A stretch of DNA of 64,000 bases from an uncultured Glaciecola sp. Lineage in GTDB: Bacteria > Pseudomonadota > Gammaproteobacteria > Enterobacterales > Alteromonadaceae. The translations under genes and the position numbers were made by a program. How positions within the stretch are numbered: position 1 is the first letter of the stretch; each line of letters opens with the position of its first letter. Of this stretch, positions 8,506 to 17,845 are shown one piece after another. The stretch spans positions 1-64,000 of the forward strand of contig CANMCE010000013.1 in the NCBI GenBank assembly GCA_947496235.1. Reading direction: 5' to 3'. Under the pieces are notes generated by a model, which had not been told where the DNA came from, did not search any database, and saw only the letters and a list, made by a program, of their open reading frames with translations.

Positions 8506-10266
8506 CTAGTCTTTTTTCGCCACTGACTGAATAGCTAATTCAGCTAATTGTTGAGGGTTAGCATTACCGGGCGCTCCCGTTAACGGACAAGCAGCAGTGG
8601 TAGTTTTCGGGAATGCCATTACATCACGTATAGAGTCAGCACCTAGCATGAGCATGACTAATCGATCTAAGCCAAACGCTAAACCTGCATGTGGAGGAGC
8701 ACCGTAACGCAGCGCTTCGAGTAAGAAACCGAATTTTTCTTGCGCTTCTTCAGCAGAAATACCTAACAATTCAAAGACTGTAGACTGCATTGCACTGTCG
8801 TGAATACGTACAGAACCACCGCCTAACTCAACGCCATTTAACACCATATCGTAGGCGTTTGATAAAGCCGTTTCAGGAGATGCTTTTAATGCTTCAGCAT
8901 CATTGTCCCTTGGCGCAGTAAATGGATGGTGAAGCGCGTATAACTCACCATCAACACTTTCAAACATTGGAAAATCAACTACCCACAAAGGTTTCCAGCA
9001 ATCTTCTACTAACTCTAAATCCACGCCAAGTTTTAGTCTTAACGCACCTAGAGCTTCGGTAACCACTGTATATTGGCCTGCGCCAAACAGTAAGATATCA
9101 CCGCTTTGAGCCCCTGTAGTGTCTAGCAATGCTGAGATAGCAGCTTCATCAAAGAATTTCAAAATTGGCGATTGTAGACCGTCAACGCCCGCTGATATAT
9201 CATTCACCTTAACCCACGCCAAGCCCTTAGCACCGTAGATGCCAACAAACTCTGCATATTGGTCAATCTGTTTACGCGATAAACTAGCGCCATTTGGCAC
9301 TCTAATGGTAGCTACTCGACCTTTAGGATCATTTGCAGGGCCGCTAAACACTTTAAAATCAATATCTTTTACCACATCTGCCACATCCACAATCTCAAGT
9401 GGGTTGCGCAAATCTGGTTTATCACTACCAAAACGACGCATAGCTTCCGCATAGCTCATACGCGGGAATTCACCTAAATCAACATTTAGCAGTTGTTTGA
9501 AAATATGAGTAATCAGCCCTTGTGTAATTTCCATTACGCCATCAGCATCTAAGAAACTAGTTTCGATATCTATTTGGGTAAATTCAGGCTGACGATCGGC
9601 ACGTAAATCTTCGTCTCTAAAACATTTTACGATTTGATAGTATCTGTCCATGCCGCTCATCATCAGCAACTGTTTGAACAATTGCGGTGATTGAGGAAGC
9701 GCAAAAAATTCACCTTTATGGGTACGGCTAGGTACCAGATAATCGCGAGCACCTTCCGGTGTGGCTGCCGTTAGAATTGGGGTTTCAATGTCTAAGAATT
9801 CATTTTCTTCAAGATAACGACGCACCGCGGCTGTTACTTTTGAACGAAACACCAGTCGTTGAGTCATCAAAGGACGACGCAAATCAAGGTAACGATATTT
9901 AAGACGTTGTTCTTCTGAGTTTTCCTGATTCCAGTCTAAAGGTAACGCTGGGGCACGGTTAATAATCGTCAATTCAGTGGCGAGTAGTTCAATACCGCCA
10001 GTTGTCATATCTTTATTGACTTGGCTTTCAGGACGCGCGCGCACTACGCCTTTAACTTCTACACAAAACTCTGCTCTTAATTGATTAGCAGGCTCAAATG
10101 CTTGACCAGCATCAGGCTCTACAACCACTTGCAAAATGCCTTCTCTATCGCGCAAATCGATGAAAATCAAACCACCTAAATCTCGGCGTTTATGTACCCA
10201 ACCTTTAAGTGTTACTTCTTGATCTATGTATTTTTCGTCTAATCGACCGCAATATTCAGTGCGCAT
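8506..10266 (-). CDS. aspS: Aspartyl-tRNA synthetase
   Basis: This is a class II synthetase that charges tRNA-Asp. The 586-residue product has an N-terminal OB anticodon-binding domain (about 1-105), the class II core with motif 2 ([16 protein letters not shown]) and motif 3 ([12 protein letters not shown]), and the bacterial GAD insertion at about 290-420. Length is close to E. coli AspS (590). It heads the aspS-nudB-ruvC-ruvA-ruvB group on the minus strand. Confidence 0.98.
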   Translation of the reverse strand: MRTEYCGRLDEKYIDQEVTLKGWVHKRRDLGGLIFIDLRDREGILQVVVEPDAGQAFEPANQLRAEFCVEVKGVVRARPESQVNKDMTTGGIELLATELTIINRAPALPLDWNQENSEEQRLKYRYLDLRRPLMTQRLVFRSKVTAAVRRYLEENEFLDIETPILTAATPEGARDYLVPSRTHKGEFFALPQSPQLFKQLLMMSGMDRYYQIVKCFRDEDLRADRQPEFTQIDIETSFLDADGVMEITQGLITHIFKQLLNVDLGEFPRMSYAEAMRRFGSDKPDLRNPLEIVDVADVVKDIDFKVFSGPANDPKGRVATIRVPNGASLSRKQIDQYAEFVGIYGAKGLAWVKVNDISAGVDGLQSPILKFFDEAAISALLDTTGAQSGDILLFGAGQYTVVTEALGALRLKLGVDLELVEDCWKPLWVVDFPMFESVDGELYALHHPFTAPRDNDAEALKASPETALSNAYDMVLNGVELGGGSVRIHDSAMQSTVFELLGISAEEAQEKFGFLLEALRYGAPPHAGLAFGLDRLVMLMLGADSIRDVMAFPKTTTAACPLTGAPGNANPQQLAELAIQSVAKKD

Positions 10267-10374
10267 TCAAAAACCTTTTTTATTGTTAATAATCTGCTAT
10301 ATCAAAAGCGAGGCCGTATTATAGACTAACAGGCGAGGTGCAGAAAGGCTGAGGACGATTTTTTATTAGAAAAT

Positions 10375-11427
10375 TTAGTCGTGTATAAAATACACTAAAT
10401 GCTGAATATCTAACTTGATCCCAAAGCTTTCACCGACTTGGCAATTATGATGACTTGGCGTCAAACAAGACAGCAAGGTATCCTGAAATTTTAATTTATA
10501 CATGATATGAGCACCGCGGAACTGCTTGTCCACCACAAACGCTGTTTTATCGCTAGATTCATCTAATAAAATATCATCCGGACGCACTAATATTGACACT
10601 TTTTGCTTCAGCGCCACGGGTTTACTGGCGTATTGATTTAGCCGCCCTAACACAGTATCAATGGCAATTTGGCCGGTGATTTCATTGTTTTGAACGACCT
10701 CGCCAAGAATTAAACAACCTTCCCCGATAAAAGAAGCAACTTCTAACGAAGCTGGTTGATGATAAAGTTTGTAAGCGGTATCCCATTGCTGGCAGCGCAG
10801 TTTGTCAAAAACAGCAATTTTGTCCGCCAGTGCAAACGCTTCATGTTGGTCATGAGTCACAACCAATGCCGTGATGTTCAATGACTTTAACAGCTTTCGT
10901 AAATCACTAGCGAGTTGCTCTCGTAATTCAGGATCTAAACTTGAAAAGGGTTCATCCATTAACATTAGTTGTGGTTGCGGAGCAATAGCTCGGGCAATGG
11001 CTACCCTTTGTTGCTGACCTCCCGAAAGTTCAAATGGATATCGAGAGGCAAATTCAGACAGTCCAACTAGCTGCAAAACTTCATCTATACGCTGCGCTTT
11101 TTGCTGCGCTGTAAACTTATGCAAACCATAAGCTATATTGTCTTTCACTGTCATATGAGGAAACAAACATAAATCTTGAAACACCATGCCGACTTGACGA
11201 TTTTCTACAGAAACATGCTTTTTACCATCACTGACGACTGTCTGATTGATTGATATCCTGCCTGAACTTGGTGTTAACAACCCACTAATAGCGCGAAGAA
11301 AACTCGATTTGCCACTACCTGAAGGTCCAAGAATGCAACCAATTTCTCCTTTTTGTAAATGTAATTTATCAACTTCCAATACAAGGTTGTTGTTATATTC
11401 TAAGGTAATCCCTTGAATATCTAACAT
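10375..11427 (-). CDS. fbpC: Ferric iron ABC transporter, ATP-binding protein
   Basis: This is the ATPase of a periplasmic-binding-protein importer of the FbpABC (ferric iron) type. The 350-residue product has Walker A GPSGSGKS (34-41), the signature LSGGQ (134-138), Walker B MLMDEP (155-160), the switch histidine in VVTHDQHEA, and a C-terminal TOBE-like domain from about 235. Its ATG overlaps the end of fbpB by 1 bp. Substrate is inferred from the partner proteins and the Fur-like box upstream of fbpA. Confidence 0.88.
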   Translation of the reverse strand: MLDIQGITLEYNNNLVLEVDKLHLQKGEIGCILGPSGSGKSSFLRAISGLLTPSSGRISINQTVVSDGKKHVSVENRQVGMVFQDLCLFPHMTVKDNIAYGLHKFTAQQKAQRIDEVLQLVGLSEFASRYPFELSGGQQQRVAIARAIAPQPQLMLMDEPFSSLDPELREQLASDLRKLLKSLNITALVVTHDQHEAFALADKIAVFDKLRCQQWDTAYKLYHQPASLEVASFIGEGCLILGEVVQNNEITGQIAIDTVLGRLNQYASKPVALKQKVSILVRPDDILLDESSDKTAFVVDKQFRGAHIMYKLKFQDTLLSCLTPSHHNCQVGESFGIKLDIQHLVYFIHD

Positions 11428-13049
11428 TATTTACTACTCCTTTGTAATTGATAAATAAGTAAACAAACAGGCAAAAGCCCCACTAATACTATCGCCAACG
11501 CAGGCAAAGCGGCATCAATTAAGCGTTCATCAGTTGCTAATTCATATGCGCGTACCGCTAAGGTATTAAAATTAAAGGGTCGTAACACTAGGGTCGCTGG
11601 CAATTCTTTTAGTACATCAACAAAGACTAATAACATAGCACTTAACAAACTGGCCCTGAGTAAAGGGAAATGAATACCCGTAAAAAGACGCCAGCGAGAT
11701 GGGTTGAGAGAAAGAGCAGCTTCATCCATTTGCTTGGATACTCGCGCGAGACCAGTTTCGGTGTTTTGTAAGGCTACGGATAAATAGCGAACCGAATAGG
11801 CAAAGACTAATATGCCAACGCCACCAGACAACACAAGCCCAGGCGTATAATCAAATAAATATCTGGTAGCATAGTTTAATTGGCGATCAAATGTACCCGC
11901 TACCACTATTACGCCGACCGCTATGACTATACCCGGTAGTGCATAGCCTAAACACAGAATTTGATTCAATTTGTGCCAAACCTGAGATCTATTTTGGCGC
12001 GCCAGACTAGAATAAAACACAGCCAAAACAACCAACAAACTGGCGCTGAGAAAGGCCACTAAAAAGGTATTCTTAATTAGCTCTACAAAACCTTGGGTGT
12101 TTATCTCAGCTACGAAAAACGCCCACCAACCTAATTGGAAAAGCGGAATATAAAAGGCAACAAGAGGAATCAGTAAACAAAATATAAATGCACACACGCG
12201 TTTAACTACACTTAGTGACCTAAGTTGTGTCGTCATAGATTGGTTAGTGACATAGCGCCTTCCGTCTTTTCTGGCATATTTTTCAAGCACTAATACCAAA
12301 AAAACGAACACACAGAGTAAGCTAGACAACTGCGATGCTACATTGCGATTTCCCATGCCAAACCAAGTACGATAAATACCTGTACTAAAGGTGTTAACTC
12401 CAAAATATGCCACAGTGCCATAATCGGCTAGCGCTTCCATCATGACTAGGGCGGCACCCGTTAGTATGGCGGGTCTGGCAAGGGGTAATTCCACAAAGAT
12501 AAAATGTCGAAATGACGAAACACCTGCAAGTTTTGATACCTCGCGTAAAGAAGGATGTTGCTGTTGAAAAGCTGCTCGGGCAAGTATAAACACGTAAGGG
12601 TATAAGACCAATGACAGCATACAAATGGCACCGAACAAGTGGCGAATATTCGGCAAAATACGCGTTTGTTCAGATTGACCAAAGAATTCTCGTAAAAATT
12701 GATGAATAACGCTTGAGTGCTCAAACATACCAGTATAGGTATAAGCAATAATGTAGGCTGGCATCGCAAGTGGTAACAACAAAGATATTTGCAAAAATAG
12801 CTGAGCAGGCAATTTGTATCGAGTAATCAAATAAGCAGTACTTGTGCCCAATAAAATTGCGCCAATAGCGCTACACATAGCTAACACAATACTGTTAATG
12901 ACATAATCAGTAAAAACAGTATCCAACAAATGTTGCCAAGTTTGAGTATCTGGAGTGAAGATACTGCTGGCAATAGTTATTAGCGGTAATAGTAAAACGC
13001 TGGCGATAAAAATTGCCAGCGTTTTTGAGGTTGAAAATTTTGTCATCAA
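11427..13049 (-). CDS. fbpB: Ferric iron ABC transporter, fused permease
   Basis: This inner-membrane permease has two BPD_transp_1 halves in one 540-residue chain, as in FbpB. About twelve hydrophobic helices are visible. EAA-loop motifs are present in both halves (EVSKLAGVSSFRHFIFVELPLARPA and EAALSLNPSRWRLFTGIHFPLLRAS, each cut here to recognisable parts). It lies 25 bp after fbpA and overlaps fbpC by 1 bp. Confidence 0.87.
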   Translation of the reverse strand: MMTKFSTSKTLAIFIASVLLLPLITIASSIFTPDTQTWQHLLDTVFTDYVINSIVLAMCSAIGAILLGTSTAYLITRYKLPAQLFLQISLLLPLAMPAYIIAYTYTGMFEHSSVIHQFLREFFGQSEQTRILPNIRHLFGAICMLSLVLYPYVFILARAAFQQQHPSLREVSKLAGVSSFRHFIFVELPLARPAILTGAALVMMEALADYGTVAYFGVNTFSTGIYRTWFGMGNRNVASQLSSLLCVFVFLVLVLEKYARKDGRRYVTNQSMTTQLRSLSVVKRVCAFIFCLLIPLVAFYIPLFQLGWWAFFVAEINTQGFVELIKNTFLVAFLSASLLVVLAVFYSSLARQNRSQVWHKLNQILCLGYALPGIVIAVGVIVVAGTFDRQLNYATRYLFDYTPGLVLSGGVGILVFAYSVRYLSVALQNTETGLARVSKQMDEAALSLNPSRWRLFTGIHFPLLRASLLSAMLLVFVDVLKELPATLVLRPFNFNTLAVRAYELATDERLIDAALPALAIVLVGLLPVCLLIYQLQRSSK

Positions 13050-13074
13050 TGGATCTCGCGATCACATCTACATG

Positions 13075-14070
13075 CTACTGCCACCCTGCCTTGTCCATAA
13101 TTTTTAAAGCGTCGCCGTTAAGTTTGCCCATTTGATTGAAATCGACTTGTTGGCTGTCGAATGCGCCAAACCCTTGTAAAATGTTACTCCATTGAACCCC
13201 TTCAATAACTGGGTATTCCTGATTCACTTCAGAGTACCATTGCTGTTGTTCCTTTTGTAACATAAAGGCGATCAACTTTTGCGCATTTTCTATATTTTTT
13301 GCATATTTGGCGAGTGCTACACCTGAAATATTCACATGAGTCCCACCAGCATCTTTTGATGTCCATATCACGGCTACTTGGTCAGCAATTTGTCTTTCAT
13401 TGGCGTCGTTAGACGCTAACATGCCACCTAAATAGTAGGTATTAGCTATGGCAAACCGACACTCACCTGCGACCATGGCTTTAATTTGGTCCCGGTCACC
13501 GCCCTTAGGCGTTCTTGCCATATTATCTACAATTCCATCAACCCAAGTCGAAGTCGCTTTTACTCCCTTATCTAAAATCATTGACGCCACTAGTGACTGA
13601 TTATAAATGTTGTTGGAAGACCGGACACAAATCTGATCGTTAAATTCCGGTGATGCCAAGTCTGTCATCGATGCAGGTAATTTACCTTGGTCATCCTTTT
13701 TATACATTATCGTTCGAGCTCGCTTGGTCAATGCCATCCAATGTTCTTCAGGATCATAAAACCCCTCAGGTAAGGCCGTCATATCTATATTCATGGCCTG
13801 AGTTATACCCATTTCTTTGGCGCGATATAAACGACCAGCATCAGCCATAATCAATAAATCAACAGGAGAAAATTCGCCTTCTGATTTCGCTCTTTGAATC
13901 AATGCATCTGCACTACCGGTCACTAAATTCACTTGAATGCCGGTTTCTTGGCGAAATTGATCAAGTAATGGTTTAATTAGCGCCTCTTTGCGGCCTGAAT
14001 ATATGTTAAGCTCACTGGCGAAACCGGTTGAGACAAAAGCGACTATACTAATAAAAATAAACGTTTTAAT
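13075..14070 (-). CDS. fbpA: Ferric iron ABC transporter, periplasmic binding protein, probable AUU start
   Basis: This is an iron-binding protein of the FbpA/IdiA family, about 331 residues. The reading frame is open from a TAG at 14082 and encodes a convincing signal peptide (KTFIFISIVAFVSTGFA) and the family N-terminus ELNIYSGRKEALIKPLL. Neither stretch contains an in-frame ATG, GTG or TTG. The first usual start is a GTG at 13932, which would remove the signal peptide and the first strand. ATT at 14070 lies 6 nt after GAGG (14077-14080) and would begin M-K-T-F-I-F-I. A second ATT at 14073 is possible. The paired tyrosines of the iron site are visible in NTYYLGG. A base error at the start codon is the main alternative. 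Confidence 0.8.
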   Translation of the reverse strand: MKTFIFISIVAFVSTGFASELNIYSGRKEALIKPLLDQFRQETGIQVNLVTGSADALIQRAKSEGEFSPVDLLIMADAGRLYRAKEMGITQAMNIDMTALPEGFYDPEEHWMALTKRARTIMYKKDDQGKLPASMTDLASPEFNDQICVRSSNNIYNQSLVASMILDKGVKATSTWVDGIVDNMARTPKGGDRDQIKAMVAGECRFAIANTYYLGGMLASNDANERQIADQVAVIWTSKDAGGTHVNISGVALAKYAKNIENAQKLIAFMLQKEQQQWYSEVNQEYPVIEGVQWSNILQGFGAFDSQQVDFNQMGKLNGDALKIMDKAGWQ

Positions 14071-14139
14071 AATACACCTCTAAGCGTTAACAGTAGGGTT
14101 AATAAAGCTGTTGTTTGACATCTGTGATCTGATGCTAAA

Positions 14140-14154
14140 TGATAATACGTCTCA
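14140..14154. promoter_or_regulatory. Fur-like box upstream of fbpA
   Basis: TGATAATACGTCTCA matches the 7-1-7 Fur core TGATAATnATTATCA at 11 of 14 defined positions, with one half-site perfect. It lies about 70 bp upstream of fbpA, in the gap shared with yciH. Iron repression of fbpABC fits the gene function. Confidence 0.5.
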
Positions 14155-14230
14155 ATAGCAAAAAAAGATTTAGCCTAAAATGTAATTTTTTGGCATTTTA
14201 ATTGAATAAAAATACAAAAGGAGTCGATAA

Positions 14231-14551
14231 ATGTCTAACTCACGATTAGTCTATTCCACTGATGGAGGAAAAATTTCTGCCCCAGTTGAGCAGAAAGATG
14301 TTCCTCAAGGAGATGGAATAGTGAGAATTCATCGTGTGACTAAAGGGAAAAAAGGCAAAGGCGTAAGTTTAATTACAGGTTTAGGATTGGATAAAACTGA
14401 GTTAAAGACCTTTTGCTCTGCACTAAAGAAACAATGCGGTTGCGGCGGTGCGGTTAAAGATTTTGATATTGAAATTCAAGGCGATGTACGAGAAAAACTC
14501 AAGCAAATTCTTGAATCAAAAGGCTATAAAGTAAAATTAGCCGGTGGATAA
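14231..14551 (+). CDS. yciH: SUI1/eIF1-like translation factor YciH
   Basis: This is a small bacterial relative of eukaryotic initiation factor eIF1. The 106-residue product has the SUI1 domain at about residues 35-105, with the motifs KGKGVSLITGL and CGCGGAVKDFDIEIQGD. E. coli YciH is similar in size; a role in start-site fidelity has been proposed there. The ATG at 14231 follows AAAGGAG at good spacing. Confidence 0.93.
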   Translation: MSNSRLVYSTDGGKISAPVEQKDVPQGDGIVRIHRVTKGKKGKGVSLITGLGLDKTELKTFCSALKKQCGCGGAVKDFDIEIQGDVREKLKQILESKGYKVKLAGG

Positions 14552-14573
14552 TTAATCAACATACGGAATTAAA

Positions 14574-15377
14574 ATGCACAGACTTGCTATTTCAGATTTA
14601 CATATATTATTAGTTGAGCCTTCAGACACACAGGCAAAAATTATTAGTAACCTGCTTCAAGAAGCAGACGTAAATAGTGTGGATATCGTCAAAAGTGTGA
14701 CGCAGGCCAAACATGAAATGAGCAAGCACAATGTAGATGTGGTTGTAAGTTCTATGTATTTGGCAGATGGCACAGGCTTAGACATCTTGCAGCATTTAAA
14801 AGAGAATGAATTGACGAGTAACGTGCCCTTCATGTTAGTTTCCAGCGAAACCAGCGTCTCTAAATTAGAAGGTTTCAAACAATCTGGTGTAGCTGCTATT
14901 CTACCCAAACCATTTAAACCATTACATTTAGAGCGTGGTTTAAACGCAAGTTTACAACTTATGAACACCGAAGAATTAGACTTGCAATCATTTGATATTG
15001 CAGATGTCAGAGTGCTTCTAGTCGACGATAGTCGCTTAGCTCGCAACCATATAAAACGCGTGCTCGAAAACATGGGCGTTACTCGCATTATTGAAGCGGA
15101 AAATGGCGCCCATGCACTGACTTGTCTAAAAGACTACACCTTCGATCTTGTGGTCACCGATTACAATATGCCAGAAATGGATGGCCGAGAACTTTCGGAA
15201 TTTATTCGTTTTAATCCTGAAACAACCCATATACCCATCATTATGGTAACGTCAGAAAATTCAAAAAGCGCGCACATGACCAATATTCAACAAACAGGGG
15301 TAAATGCACTCTGTGACAAACCTTTTGAATCTGATGAAGTGCGAACCATTTTAGCGCGGCTACTAGATTCACATTGA
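14574..15377 (+). CDS. Tandem receiver-domain protein, first receiver degenerate
   Basis: This 267-residue protein consists of two CheY-like receiver domains and nothing else. The first (about 9-125) has lost the key acids: E15-P16 replaces the Asp pair, and S60 stands at the phosphoacceptor position (VVVSSMYLADG). The second (about 145-265) is canonical, with D151/D152, phosphoacceptor D196 (VVTDYNMPEMDG), the MVTSEN threonine and the DKPF lysine. There is no DNA-binding or enzymatic output domain, so output is presumably by protein contact. It lies 22 bp after yciH and is possibly co-transcribed. No histidine kinase is nearby. Confidence 0.88.
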   Translation: MHRLAISDLHILLVEPSDTQAKIISNLLQEADVNSVDIVKSVTQAKHEMSKHNVDVVVSSMYLADGTGLDILQHLKENELTSNVPFMLVSSETSVSKLEGFKQSGVAAILPKPFKPLHLERGLNASLQLMNTEELDLQSFDIADVRVLLVDDSRLARNHIKRVLENMGVTRIIEAENGAHALTCLKDYTFDLVVTDYNMPEMDGRELSEFIRFNPETTHIPIIMVTSENSKSAHMTNIQQTGVNALCDKPFESDEVRTILARLLDSH

Positions 15378-15408
15378 TATTTTAACCATGTTTGACCAAA
15401 AACATTTG

Positions 15409-15436
15409 TTGACAGTTTAAAGACTGTTTCTAAAAT
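15409..15436 (+). promoter_or_regulatory. Probable pheA promoter
   Basis: A perfect -35 TTGACA (15409-15414), a 16-bp spacer and -10 TAAAAT (15431-15436) lie about 40 bp upstream of the pheA start. I see no phenylalanine-rich leader peptide between this promoter and pheA. Confidence 0.65.
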
Positions 15437-15476
15437 TCATTTAAGGTCAGTAAAAACACATCATAGGAAAACTAAG

Positions 15477-16658
15477 TTGGCAAACGAGGAATTATTGAAA
15501 CTCCGCGATGCAATTAGCTCCTTAGACAAAGATTTATTGGGCATTATTGCCCAGCGTCAAAAGCTAACACAGCAGGTTGCTGAGACCAAAATAAAACATC
15601 AGATCCAAGTAAGAGACCAAGCGCGAGAAGAACAGTTGCTAATTCGCTTGATTAAACAAGGGCACGAATATGGTCTAGATCCGCATTTCGTGACTAAACT
15701 CTTCCACGTAATCATTGAAGATTCTGTATTAAACCAACAATCACTGCTTGCGCAACATGCCAATCCTGATGCAACTTTAGAAATAAACCGAGTCGCATTT
15801 TTAGGTGAAAAAGGGTCCTATAGTAATCTGGCCACTAAGAAGTATTTTTCCCGCCGCAGCGGCGAATTGGTGGAGATTGGCTGCAAGAGTTTTGGCGAAA
15901 TCATTCAAAAAGTTGAAACTAATGCTGCTGACTATGCCGTATTGCCAATTGAAAATACGTCCTCCGGTAGTATCAATGAAGTCTATGACCAGTTGCAACA
16001 CACGCGATTAAGTATTGTTGGTGAACTGACTCACGAAATTAATCATGCTTTGTTAGTCTACGATCCCGCTAATGTAGGCAAAATTAAAACCTTGTATGCA
16101 CATCCTCAAGTGTTTGCGCAATGTTCACACTTTTTAGCAGAGTTGGGCAATGTTGAAGTAGTACCCTGTGATAGTACCTCTGCAGCCATGCAAAAGGTAC
16201 AAGATTTAAAATCTAATGAAGTCGCCGCTATGGGCTCTGAAGCTGGCGGAAGACTGTACGAGTTAAGTGCAATTAAGTCTAATTTAGCCAATCAAAAAGA
16301 AAACTACAGTAGATTTATTGTAGTTGCTCGCAAACCTATTAATGTTCCTTTGCAAGTTCCGGCTAAAACCACTGTTATAATGTCAACAGTGCAAGCGCCT
16401 GGAGCTTTGGTCGATGCTTTGTTGGTTTTCAAAGAATATAACATCGCTATGACCAAACTAGAATCGCGCCCTATCGATGGTAATCCATGGGAAGAAATGT
16501 TTTATATAGATATGCGTGGAAATATTGAGGATGGACCGGTTCAACAAGCCATCAATAAATTGAGATCTACGACTAAATATTTCAAAGTGTTGGGATGTTA
16601 TCCCGTAGAAGAGGTAACACCAACCAGAATTGCAGCAGCCTCAGCATTAGCTGAATAA
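15477..16658 (+). CDS. pheA: Chorismate mutase/prephenate dehydratase
   Basis: This bifunctional enzyme takes chorismate to phenylpyruvate in phenylalanine synthesis. The 393-residue product has an AroQ chorismate mutase domain (about 1-90), a prephenate dehydratase domain (about 105-285, with ENTSSGSINEVYD) and a C-terminal ACT regulatory domain with the feedback motif ESRP. It starts at TTG 15477, with AGGA 9 bp upstream. Length is close to E. coli PheA (386). Confidence 0.96.
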   Translation: MANEELLKLRDAISSLDKDLLGIIAQRQKLTQQVAETKIKHQIQVRDQAREEQLLIRLIKQGHEYGLDPHFVTKLFHVIIEDSVLNQQSLLAQHANPDATLEINRVAFLGEKGSYSNLATKKYFSRRSGELVEIGCKSFGEIIQKVETNAADYAVLPIENTSSGSINEVYDQLQHTRLSIVGELTHEINHALLVYDPANVGKIKTLYAHPQVFAQCSHFLAELGNVEVVPCDSTSAAMQKVQDLKSNEVAAMGSEAGGRLYELSAIKSNLANQKENYSRFIVVARKPINVPLQVPAKTTVIMSTVQAPGALVDALLVFKEYNIAMTKLESRPIDGNPWEEMFYIDMRGNIEDGPVQQAINKLRSTTKYFKVLGCYPVEEVTPTRIAAASALAE

Positions 16659-16664
16659 GCATAC

Positions 16665-16695
16665 AAAAACAGCGACCATTGGGTCGCTGTTTTTT
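16665..16695. terminator. Bidirectional terminator between pheA and tyrA
   Basis: A 10-bp stem (AACAGCGACC/GGTCGCTGTT) with a 4-nt loop has T-runs on the plus side and A-runs (T on minus) on the other. It can stop both convergent genes. Confidence 0.88.
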
Positions 16696-16699
16696 AATT

Positions 16700-17845
16700 T
16701 CATTTTTGTCTTAATAAGTGACTATCATCGGCCTTCAAAAGCATTTTCTTACTATCCACAAGACATTGCTGAGCATAATCGCCAAACCATTCCGACACCT
16801 CGTTGAATGCACTTATGAATCCGGCTTTATCGTTATTTTTAAGTAATTCTAAAGCCCCTTGGAATCGACTAACAAAGTTCTCCAACAACGCAAAGTTCTT
16901 AGCATCCTGAAAAATAATATCCGCATATAACTCAGGCGCTTGGGCAAATAATCTTCCCACCATCGCCAATTCTAATCGGTAGATGGGTGAACTAAAGGCT
17001 ATTAGTTCTTTTAGATCAGGATTTTCTTGTTGTAAATGTAAGCCATAAACAAAACTTGAGAAGTGACGCATGACCTGAATGATACTCATGGCTTTATCAT
17101 GTTGCTCAGCAGTACTCTGATAAATAGCGGCGCCCCATAATTCCATTTGCGCAATTAGCCACTCGTAGGATTCACTTTGTTGTCCATGACAAACAACTAC
17201 CACCTGTCTAATCATGCCTGGTGCATCCGGACCAAACATCGGATGCAATCCAACCACAGGACCTGAATGCTGGTTTAACATGGCGGTAAGAGGTTTTTGT
17301 TTGATACTGGTAACGTCTGCCAATATGCAATCTGCTGGTAACGTCGGCAATGAATGAATAACATCTATTGTCTTGTTTATTGGCACTGCCACTATCACCA
17401 GTTGCGCTTTAGATAGAGTTTGATCAGCCTGAGACCAGTCATCTTTATCGATGATATCAACTTGATAACCCGTTTGGCTGAACAATTTTACAAACAAAGA
17501 ACCCAAAGCACCTCGTCCACCAATCACGACTACGTTATCAACGGCTCCTTTTACTTTGGCATAACTTGCATGTTGAGAGTGATAGGACTCTCTAAACATT
17601 CGGCGCAAAATGTCTTCGACTAAATCGGGGTTTACCCCCGCATCTTCAGCTTGAGCTCGACGAGCTTCGATGAGAGATTTTTCACGTTCAGGCACATACA
17701 CAGGCATAGCATGCTGGCTCTTAAGTGCCCCTACTTTGGTTGTGATAGCTGTTCTTCGTTTGAGTAAACGAACTAACTCTGCATCAACCTCATCAATTTG
17801 ATCGCGCAACTCACCGAGCGCTTTTGATAATTCTTCAGAAGACAT
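16700..17845 (-). CDS. tyrA: Chorismate mutase/prephenate dehydrogenase (T-protein)
   Basis: This bifunctional enzyme takes chorismate to 4-hydroxyphenylpyruvate in tyrosine synthesis. The ATG at 17845 gives 381 residues beginning MSSEELSKAL, with a chorismate mutase domain (about 1-90), then a nucleotide-binding segment (VVVIGGRGALGSLFVKLF) and the dehydrogenase domain with GLHPMFGPDAPG. The frame stays open 34 codons further upstream, but that stretch lies inside aroF and is not homologous. The start codon shares one base with the aroF stop (TAATG), indicating coupling. Confidence 0.95.
   Translation of the reverse strand: MSSEELSKALGELRDQIDEVDAELVRLLKRRTAITTKVGALKSQHAMPVYVPEREKSLIEARRAQAEDAGVNPDLVEDILRRMFRESYHSQHASYAKVKGAVDNVVVIGGRGALGSLFVKLFSQTGYQVDIIDKDDWSQADQTLSKAQLVIVAVPINKTIDVIHSLPTLPADCILADVTSIKQKPLTAMLNQHSGPVVGLHPMFGPDAPGMIRQVVVVCHGQQSESYEWLIAQMELWGAAIYQSTAEQHDKAMSIIQVMRHFSSFVYGLHLQQENPDLKELIAFSSPIYRLELAMVGRLFAQAPELYADIIFQDAKNFALLENFVSRFQGALELLKNNDKAGFISAFNEVSEWFGDYAQQCLVDSKKMLLKADDSHLLRQK

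Noticed and set aside
15378-15476. A pheA attenuator with a phenylalanine-rich leader
   Set aside because: No frame with clustered Phe codons and no terminator before pheA; only a promoter is visible.
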